Assembly: GCA_039000515.1 (NCBI GenBank)
Contig: JBCFYV010000930.1
Coordinates: 1 to 64,000 of the forward strand
DNA length: 64,000 nucleotides
Direction of reading: 5' to 3'
Source: Timema cristinae
Lineage: Eukaryota; Arthropoda; Insecta; Phasmatodea; Timematidae
Shown here: positions 55,830 through 64,000 of the stretch, piece after piece
How the letters are laid out: every line of letters starts with the position of its first letter
Position numbering within the stretch: position 1 is the first letter of the stretch
Program-made: the position numbers and the translations under genes
The notes under the pieces: generated by a model
What the model was told of the DNA's origin: nothing
Databases searched by the model: none
Seen by the model: the letters and a program-made list of their open reading frames with translations, nothing else

Positions 55830-56460
55830 ATACTGGTCTTCATGTTTCACTCTGCACATTGACAGGTCTTTCTGTACACTTTCTTTGTATGGTATGTTTG
55901 AAAGCAACCAATCACACACAAAGCTGGTTTTTCTGGACAATCAGGACAATAGAAAGTTGTTTGTTTATGCTTACACTCCCCTTTCTGGAAAATCTGCTCG
56001 GTAGAATTCTGCACACAGAACAGTTTGGCTGGTGTTTCTAATCTTGAAACTGGGCAGGAAAATGTCTTTCAGTCAATCTAGCATTCATTGTCCTCGAAAA
56101 AGCCTACCACTTTTTTTTAGTGTACACCTTTCTTATCCTTCCGCCAAACCATCAACAACTTTATGTCTGTACTTTCTGTAGGAAAGTTTTAAAGCTGGAT
56201 TTGACATACTATAGGCAATGCATCCATTCACTAAGGCAGCGTCAATTGCAAAGTGCCAAAGTACTTTGTACCACTTTTTAACCTTATGATCCAAGGGTAA
56301 GTTGAGCAAAGTTGATCAAATTTGTCAATCCCCCCCCCCCTTTTTCTAATGGTATGCGATTTGCATATTTGGTTTCATTACGTTTTTCTTCTTTGACTTG
56401 GAATTAACTTCAACCTCAGATACCCCAGTATTTCCTACAGTTGACAGCATGTTCACTTGT
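55830..56460 (-). pseudogene. piggyBac-type transposase, C-terminal relic
   Basis: Read leftwards on the minus strand: LSTVGNTGVSEVEV and KKKNVMKPNMQIAYH correspond to the 'LST...V......KP..I..YN' region. KWYKVLWHFAIDAALVNGCI is the 'KW...LF...D....NA' segment. RLTERHFPAQ is followed by a Cys-rich end with CSVCRI, YCPDCPEKPALCVIGCFQTY and HTKKVY, the piggyBac 'C..C...LC...CF..YH' finger. A C-run at 56330 and at least two stops break it. No TTAA-flanked ends were found. The catalytic N-terminal half is absent. Confidence 0.75.
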
Positions 56461-56753
56461 AACGAGTTACAAGTTCAAGCTAATTCAAATGGAGCAACAC
56501 TCACCAAACCCCCCTGATGAACTCCAGCACTAGAGCACGTGAACCGCCCTCCACTCTCTGACACTCTACTCAACTGACTATGTAAACCTCTTGTTAAAAT
56601 ATAAGGAAGCGTGACGGGAAAATCAGTCAAGAAGTTTACCTGACAATAACAATGTTTGTTTATTTTATTTGGAACAATCAAATCAAAAAGGTAAATTTAT
56701 AATTAGAACAAAAATACAATAACATCGCGTGAAGCGCTTATCCTGCCAGATAT
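56461..56753. other. Spacer between piggyBac relic and repeat B2
   Basis: A 68-codon minus-strand frame (56681-56475) with no recognisable domain; otherwise nothing seen. Confidence 0.4.
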
Positions 56754-58086
56754 AGTGTAACAATACAATCTTCGTATTGTACAATTACTACCCCACCCAA
56801 CCTGATATTCCACGTTCAATCGCTTAACGCATACTACCCGCTCCACAAAAATAAAACCTTGACGTATCCTACAATAGTAGACTTCACTATTGTAGCCCAA
56901 TGTAGCCCCAACAATAATACATCAAATCAGCGTTCCTAAATATTAAATATCAACTGTCTACCTAATAAACTCTTCTTCACGCACCTTCGGATCTCCAAGT
57001 TGGCCTCACTAGATTACTGCCAAGTCAAAAACACCAATGTGGAAGCGTGGGGCGACCACGACTAGAAAAGTCCGTATTAGATGATCAACCCGGCCCGAGA
57101 ATAATATTAACAATGGGCGATGTTTTCCAAGAGTCCAGGCACGAAATCAACACGCTCTGTATTGACCCCTGGAGGGGGGCTAAGGCAACTCTCACCTGAC
57201 ATCGGATGTTTCCAACATCGGTCAAAAAGATGGAGCTCGAAGAATCGTAAATAACTGCATTGCGACGATAGACATCCAATCAGCGATCAGGAAGACTTGT
57301 CAAATTACGGCATGATGACGTAATGCCTTGTACTGCGTGGCTGACTAGAATGTTAATCCCACCCCTCTTTCTTGTTTTCTAGACTCAATATATAGGAGAA
57401 TGTAAATGGTATTAGATATAGCATTATTGAATTGAGCCTTATCGAAAGAGCATTTCGATAGAGCGGACTATGTATTGGGGTCATGGAGGAAAGACCTAGG
57501 AAAATATTACGTTTGATATAGTTTAATTTATTTTATAGAACTAACTATTTATTGGGGTCATGGAAGAGAGACTTATGGAGTAAATAGTTAAATCTATGAG
57601 TCAACGCCATGGGGAAATCACGTCTGGCATTATTTAATTCATTTTATATAGCTAACTTTTTTTGGGGTCATGGAGGATAGACCTATAATGTAAATTGTTA
57701 AATCTTTGAGCCAACGCAATGGAGGTATTTCGTTTGATATTAGTTAATGTAATATGTAGAACAGACCTTATGTTAGCGTCTTGGGAGATAGACCTGTTTT
57801 CTCATAATGTTAAAATTATTATAACTCAAGCAGAGTAATGGAGGAGTTATATTTAATTTATTTATATTTCATACTATTGTCCAGGGTCATAGAGGCATAT
57901 TTTGATAATATGGAAATGTCAAGAATGTCTTTGTTAGTAATTACCTATAGTGTTGTAACCATTAGACGTTACACATTCTCAAATTAAAGTAAACTATTTG
58001 GTGGCTACGAAACTTCTTGTGTTTGATTCTCTGTGTCATGGATTATATCCATGAATTATCCTTATAACTAATGTAAACTTTGAATT
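56754..58086. repeat. Dispersed repeat B, copy B2
   Basis: Second copy of the repeat at 26741-28060, same orientation, same order of landmarks. It has the AGTGTAACAATACAATCTTC start, a covarying 10-bp inverted repeat (56869-56878 with 56886-56895), TGACGTAATGCC, TTGTTTTCTAG plus TATATA (about 57380), 77-bp units at 57474 and 57551, and GAGTCAACGCCATGGGG. It is cut at its right end by the tail of LINE L7 just after TGTAAACTTTGAATTGA, which is near the end of similarity in B1 too. Confidence 0.75.
56869..56895. other. 10-bp perfect inverted repeat in B2
   Basis: CTACAATAGT and ACTATTGTAG pair perfectly around 7 bases. The fourth pair is C-G, T-A in B1. Confidence 0.7.
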
Positions 58087-58489
58087 GAATTATTATTATT
58101 ATTTAGAGGCCCATCGACACAATGAGGTCATTAGGGCCTTAACATAGTATAAACAGATAAATAACCATGAAAGAAATAGTGTTATCAAACTCTTTATGAA
58201 AAGGTTAGAACACATGTAAAATACAATATAAAATGAATAAATCTCATTGTGTGAGAAAAAAACCGTTTGAAAACTCCATAGGAGTGCTCAAATGGTCTCA
58301 CTGTACAAATATAGTGAAACAACTGTCAAAAAAAACGCACAGGTGTATCACTCCAATAAAAAGACAAAACAAACATATTAAAACTATATGCGAGTTAAAG
58401 ACACAAAACAAACATTTTAAAATATACTAAAATGTTAAAAAGGTCTCAATATAAGATAAAATCCAGATGAGTCACTTTATGAAAGTGAC

Positions 58490-61400
58490 TCAAGTGGCAT
58501 TAAGAAGATCCGCCTGGCGTATAAAACGGAGTAAACAAATAACTCCATCCGCACTATCGCGTAATAAAAAACGTAAGTCACCTTTAAAATCAAGAGCCAG
58601 ACGGATAGGGGCTAGTTTGTGACACTCCACCAAAATGTAATGCACACTAAGGGGAGTATCACAAAAAACACACACTGGGGGTGGGTCTCTTCTCAGTAAA
58701 AAACTATGGGTCGATGAAGTATGCCCGACGCGGAGTCTCGTCACGATGACCTCCTCTCTTCTAGACTTTCGTATAGAAGAGGGCCATCGCGACACACCGT
58801 CCCTGATGGACCGCAGCTTGTTCTGAGCAGGGGTCGAGACCCACTGCTCATGCCAGGTGCGTAAGACTCCACGCCGAACATAACCCTTAAGATCTAAAAA
58901 CAGGACACCCAAACTCGCCTCCGGAAGCAGGCGTGCTGCCTCCTTGGCTGCCCAGTCCGCCAGTTCATTTCCTGGAAGACCAGAGTGACCAAAAATCCAT
59001 CAAAAGGCGAGCCGGGTGCTTAATGAATCAATTTTTAAAATTTGCTCATGTATCATCTGCACGAGGGGATTCCAGGAGTAGAGAGTGGACAATGCCAACA
59101 GAGCACTCATGGAATCCGTGCAAATGAGGACAGAACGGTGACTACTTCGGTAAACAAAACACAAAGATTTAAAAATGGCATATAATTCAGCCGTAAAAAC
59201 ACTGGTTTCTTTAGGTAAACCAAATTTAGAATTGGATCCTTCCACAACAAAAGCACATCCCACCGAGGCTCCAGATTTAGAACCATCAGTGTAGATGCGC
59301 TCAAATCCGTGAAAACGAGTGGAAAGCAGCTCATTAAAAGTCCTCTCGTATACAAAGTTTGGGGTGGTCACTTTAGGGAACTTGGCAAGATCAAAATGGC
59401 ATTTAGGAGGGCGTATCTTCCAGGGAGAAACTCGACCTGGTGATGTGGGGATAGCCTTTGGCAGGACTATCCCACACGTGTCGAAAACCGATAGCATCCG
59501 AATCCCAACCGGCCTTTTACTACGCCATTTAGTTTCATACAAGACACGGTTAGGGGGATGAAACACAGGGCGGTTAGCAACATTATTTGGCATGCAATGC
59601 AGTTTCAGACACGTAAGATGCCAGGAGATAAGACCGCCGGTAAGAAAGAGGGGGCTCACCGGCGTCGGCACAGATGCTGACGACAAGACTGGTACGAAAA
59701 GCACCAGTAGCCAGTCGAATGTCAGCATGGTGGATGCTATCGAGCATCTTTAACGCCGAAGGTCTAGCTGAACCCTAAACAAAACTGCCATAGTTTAGTT
59801 TAGATCTTACCAAAGCCCTACAGGCGCTTCAAGGTATCTGCACCCCAGGACCGACCGCTATCCACTTTGAGCAGGTTTAGTGCTTTTATAGACCTCGCTT
59901 TCAAGTCTTTGATGTGGGGGATCAAAGTAAGTTTAAAATCAAATAAAAGTCCCAGAAACCTTACGCTTACTGAGACTGGTAAAACACAGTGGTTCATTAA
60001 ATAACTGGGGGCTGGCTGTATTCCGCGTGTTCTATGAAAGTGGACAACCGTCGTCTTGGTTGCAGAGAAGCGAAAGCCATTACGCGATGCCCACGATCCA
60101 AGATTGTTGACAGAGAGCTGTATCTGCCTTTCAGCCCTGTGGAGACTTGACGAACTGCAATATATTGCGTAGTCATGCACAAAGAGGCATGACCGTACAG
60201 GCATGCGCACATTGTCAACAATAATATTTATTGCGATAGCGAACAACGTACAGCTCAGAATACTACCCTGGGGCACTCCATTTTGTTGAATAAAATCATC
60301 GGATAAGGTGTTATTCAACCTTACCCGGAAGTGTCTATCAGACATAAAATTACATATAAAATTTGGATGGTTCCCTCGAAACCCCCAATTTAAAAGTGTT
60401 TTCAAAATTCCGTAACGCCAGGTGGTATCGTAAGCTTTCTCCAGATCGAAGAAAACAGCCAGAAGATGCTGCTTATTGAGAAAAGCGTCACGATTAGCCG
60501 TCTCTAGATAGACAAGGTGATCCACCGTGGATCGGTTAAGGCCAAAACCACATTGAATATTAGATAGCAGATTGCGGGATTCTAAATAACATATAAGTCG
60601 CTTATTAATTATTTTTTCCAATATTTTACATACACAACTAGTTAAATCTATCGGTCAATAGCTAGTTGGCTCTAATTTTTCTTTGCCACTTTTATATATA
60701 GGTATAGCGGTTGCTTGCCTTCATAGTGAGGGGAACTGATGAGATTCCCAAACACTATTAAAGAGGTCCAGCAGATTTGCGTGTCCGGCAGGGGGCAGCT
60801 GCCACAACATTTCATAGTGGATATCATCTGGACCAGAAGTTGTGTTGCCCGCCTGGGAGAGGGCATAGGTCAGTTCATTTTGCGTAAAAGGGGAGTTATA
60901 ATCCTCCCCCTGACTTGGACCAAAATCAATAGTACGGCGCTCGATGCTCCGCGAACTCGTTAGAGTAGCTCGCAGTGCTAGAAATAGCGGCGAACATCGA
61001 GCCCAATACATTGGCGACCTCCATAGGGGAGGAGACAAATGAACCGTTAGACATAAGTGCGGGTATATTATAAATGTTATTTTTGCTACTACGTACTTTA
61101 CGAATGTGATCCCAAACCTTGGTTGTGGGAGTGGAAATAGTAAGGGTAGAAATAAACTGTCTTCAAGACTCTCTTCGGCTTTCTCGAATAATACGGCGAG
61201 CTCTAGCACGTAGAATCCGGAATGACTCCAGATTCTCCTAAGTAGGACGTCGATTAAAGATACGTAGGGCCCTACGACGGTTAGAAATAGCCAGCCGGCA
61301 CTCCTCGTTCCACCAAGCGCGGGTTTGGCGAGGATTTAGGGATGGATGCCCTCGCCGCCGCGATGACCGTCGAAGTAAATTGCCCAGCCTTAACATCGAC

Positions 61401-62012
61401 GTCGGGAGAATGGGATTCGTCGAATACGGCGAGCTCGCGGAATTTATCCCAGTTAGCACGTTTAAGAACCCATTGGGGTAACCGTGCTGTACTGGGAGGA
61501 TCTTGGATTTTTGAAAGCAGAATTGGAAAGTGATCGCTGCCACATAGGTCCGAGTGAACTTCCCATCCTCTCACGGGCGTCTGTAAAATTAGACCCCCAC
61601 ACCAGGTTATGCGCGTTAAAGTCCCCAAGATGATATAGGGGGCGGGAAGTTGTATAAAGAGGGCCTCTAGTGTCCTCTTGGAAACACGTTCACCTAGTGG
61701 GAGGTAGATGCAGCATACGGTTACCTCCATAGAAAGGGAGACTCTGACAGCGATCACTTGGAGATCAGAAACAATATTAATATTCTTATGATATATAGTG
61801 CTTCGTGCGAATATAGCCACACCTCCGCTAGCCCGATCAAAGAAAGGCTTGTCGGTACGATACACATCGTACCCCCGAAGCATCGGGTTGTCAGTTGGGC
61901 GGAAGTGGGTCTCCTGCAAACACAAGATGGAAGGATGCAGGGAAGAAATTATTAGCTTGATTTCCTCTACACGAGCATAGAAACCCCTACAATTCCATTG
62001 TAGTAGCGACAT
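58490..62012 (-). pseudogene. L7 ORF2, multiply broken, RT active site mutated
   Basis: The start MSLLQWNCRGFYARVEEIKL is intact. At about 61630 one G is lost from a G-run (ATCTTGGGGACTTTAACG), turning LGDFNAHN out of frame. About 140 bases of endonuclease coding are deleted at 61566. Further frameshifts and stops lie at 61.3-60.7 kb. RT is readable at 60621-59818, but the active site is FVHD instead of FVDD (codon at 60175-60177). RNase H follows at 59400-59000 (YTDGSKSGASVG, CTDSMSA) with a stop in the WIPGH region, and the C-terminal part is at 58912-58490. Enzymatically dead. Confidence 0.92.
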
Positions 62013-62029
62013 AAGTTATTAGTATGAAA

Positions 62030-63571
62030 TTTAGTTATCCTCGCAATCCATTTCACTATCCTTTAAGAATAAAAATTTGTTGAGGCCCTTTTTAGGCCCT
62101 CTTGCCTTTCCCAGTCTCTCCTGTACCTCTCGCTTCAGGAGAGGCTTCGGCTTATTTTGGAGAGACTGGGGAGTCGGATTCTTGTTCGAAGGCTTTAAGG
62201 CCTTAGACGCTTTTTTTTATATAATGTTTTTCGGCGGTCTCTCGCTGGTCCTTCTTCAAGGCACCAGTGGGACTCACCTTAGCGGCCTCAACTGTTCCGC
62301 AACTCGTCCCCACCTCCGGAAGCCCAGAGGTGGGTGAGAGAGGCTCAACAACGGCCGCCTTGTTTTAGTACCCCGAGGCGGGCTCGGGTCGGTTCCCCGA
62401 GGTGGGCTTGGGGGGGTTCCCCGAGGTGGGCTCGGAGGAGTTCCTCGAGGAGGTCTCCTCGGTGGTATAGGTGGGGGAGACGACCGTTGTGGCGGTTTGG
62501 CCACATTTAAAAGTTTTGGTGCCATAGAAGTTGGCGCGGAATCAACATAGGTGTCTCGAGAAGAGACCAATGGCACTGGTCGAGTTGGCTCCTTAGCAGG
62601 ATTAACTGCGCAATGGCAGTTGGGGCAGTTTATATTTTGATTGACAATCCGGCTATATGAAGTCTGAAATACCGGAGCTTGACTCGATACGTATTTCTTG
62701 CGTGCCTGGGCATATGAGATCTTCTTTTCAGATTTTATCTCCAGGACTTTCTTCTCTACCTTCCATTTTGGACAGGCCCGAGACCAGGCGGAATGCGGAC
62801 CCTTGCAGTTGACGCAGTATTTAGGAGACTCACATGGCGTTTCGTGAGCCTCCTGTCCACAATCCGCACAGGTTGGCTTACCATGGCATCGCAGCTTCGT
62901 ATGCCCAAATTCCTGGCACTGAAAACAGCGCCGAGGGTTAGGGACATACGGCCGGACCCTGAGCACGTGGAAGCCTGCTCGGACCTCCTTCGGAAGGGTA
63001 GGAGTCGCAAATGTTAGGATATACGTATCCGTCTTCTTTTCTTGTCCATTCTTTTTTGTGACAATACGGTACACTTCGGTGACATGCTGGGGGAAAGCTC
63101 CTCACAGATCTCCCCAATGCTCACGCAGTCGAGGTCAAAACAAGTGACCACTCCCTTGCAAACATTGAGGAACCCATGAGGTTCCACCTTCACCGGTATT
63201 GAAGCCGTATTACTAGATGGTATTTCAGTAATAGCCATGATGTTGGAGGACTGGACGTCAGTTACAGTCTGTATCAAAATAGTGCCATCACGCAATTTCC
63301 TTATAGAGACGTTTGATTTTGCTGCACCATTTATCGCTCTTTCGAGGATAAATGGGCTGACGCGCTTAAGGTTGCCATTGACATCATCTCGAGACATCAC
63401 CAGGAAGCGGGGCTGGGGCCTCACCATTTCTCGGGTTTCCACTGTGACAGGGCTGGACGGCCTTACCCGTTTCCGCCTCTTATCTATATTACGACCCTGC
63501 GAGGGGCCGGGCAGTGAGTTGCCAGCAGGGTTTGGTAGTACGGTGCCAGCGGCGACAATGTTGTCGGCCAT
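62030..63571 (-). pseudogene. L7 ORF1 (gag-like), one main frameshift
   Basis: The ATG at 63571 reads MADNIVAAGTVLPNPAGNSL. The first part is open for about 155 codons to ELSP, where a C5 run (63089-63093; C6 in L4 and L5) shifts the frame. The rest is read at 63074-62274. Here the three knuckles are in one frame: CFQCQEFGHTKLRC, CADCGQEAHETPC and CVNCKGPHSAWSRAC. They are followed by NINCPNCHCAV and about four PPRGTPPS units. The tail is shifted again near 62345. This is the best view of the knuckle domain in the window. Confidence 0.9.
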
Positions 63572-64000
63572 GCCATTATTGGGGACAACCTACACAATAC
63601 TCGGATCGTAGACCCAGGGTGACCCAAGTTGGTACTACCACATATGGCCCTGTTAACTGTCCCGACGAGAGGCTCTATACGACGCTAGACATGACAACCT
63701 TCGCATAGAGCATCGTCGAGAGAGATGTTGTCGCAGTAAGTTGGTGTAGGAAAGTGCCAATTTTACGTCCGGGCCCTCATGAACGCAACCGATCTTTTCC
63801 CAAAGTAGGGTACCCGATTATTGTCATCCCTAAGGCCCTTCTACTAAGGTATTGCAACCGGCGCACTTTATTTCAGGAGCTCAAGGCAGTGGTATCCAAT
63901 AATAAACAGAGAAGAGCCGGGTTAGTTGCCAAGGTCGTCAACGGAAAGGCCAAAGGCCTCTGTGCAGGATGAACGGTGGGGGAAAGGAAGGAAAAGGTAA

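Larger units (their letters stand above)
58087..64000 (-). mobile_element. LINE copy L7, nearly full length, 5' end outside the window
   Basis: The tail (ATTATTATTATTATT in plus orientation) is at 58088-58104, then 3' UTR to 58490, ORF2 (about 62012-58490), ORF1 (63571 to about 62030), and leader to the window edge, which falls just upstream of the CATCCTGCACAGAGGCC block. About 140 bp of 5' end are missing from view. Its 3' UTR ends CATTGTGTCGATGGGCCTCT like the fragment at 17.7 kb, so it belongs to a different subfamily from L5 and L6. It is inserted at the end of repeat B2. Confidence 0.93.

Noticed and set aside
55739..56041. 100-codon plus-strand frame
   Set aside because: It overlaps, in the opposite direction, the piggyBac C-terminal Cys-rich codons, which are the supported reading.
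1..64000. tRNA, rRNA, CRISPR or bacterial operon features
   Set aside because: No cloverleaf, rRNA word set or regularly spaced direct-repeat array was seen; all repeats are explained by transposons or the 77-bp and 41-bp tandems.

Overview
The window looks like nuclear DNA of an arthropod, probably an insect. It is AT-rich, has no bacterial-style operons, and consists almost wholly of nested eukaryotic transposable elements and their relics. A 60-nt intron with consensus splice sites and a 50.67-51.24 kb repeat of a type common in insects support this. No species can be named. I found no rRNA, tRNA, CRISPR array or clearly functional host gene.

The dominant inhabitant is one family of I-like non-LTR retrotransposon (LINE). 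It has a 5' leader with a hairpin and a long pyrimidine tract, an ORF1 with CCHC knuckles and a proline-rich tail, an ORF2 with AP endonuclease, reverse transcriptase, RNase H and a C-terminal CCHC, a 3' UTR rich in hairpins, and a (TAA)n tail. I label the copies L0 to L7. L0 (1-285), L1 (about 3160-10190) and L2 (about 10190-17270) lie in a left stretch of very poor sequence. L3 is at 18552-23580 with a 1.24-kb internal deletion. L4 (30565-31893) is only a 5' part, joined head-to-tail to full-length L5 (31894-38207). L5 has a completely open 1230-codon ORF2. L6 (41539-43969) is a 5'-truncated insertion with a clean target-site duplication. L7 (58087-64000, minus) is nearly full length but dead.

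Between the LINEs lie decayed genes on the minus strand: a Ulp1/C48-protease-like gene split by L4+L5 (38412-38208 and 30564-30039); a Ser/Thr/Asn-rich unknown (29885-28350); a transposase-like gene ending in a second C48 protease domain and a zinc finger (26640-23765); and a remnant at 18250-17770. A Ty3/gypsy retrotransposon (about 39320-50117, minus) carries two insertions: L6 in its reverse transcriptase and a complete pogo-like DNA transposon (45753-48664) in gag. The pogo element has 20-bp perfect terminal repeats, a TA duplication and a 617-codon transposase broken by one extra A. Further right are a short insect-type repeat, a hAT relic, a piggyBac relic and a 1.3-kb repeat (B2) whose other copy (B1) lies at 26741-28060.

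The first 17.6 kb reads as runs of A, C, G and T joined into pseudo-palindromes. Underneath, L1 and L2 can still be followed end to end, so this is best read as poor consensus sequence; open reading frames there mean nothing. The most interesting points are the conserved RNA-like structures of the LINE (competing 5' pairings, four 3' hairpins with the same TAT loop), a covarying hairpin in repeat B, the L4/L5 chimeric junction inside a split gene, and the dense array of terminal-motif copies in the pogo element.
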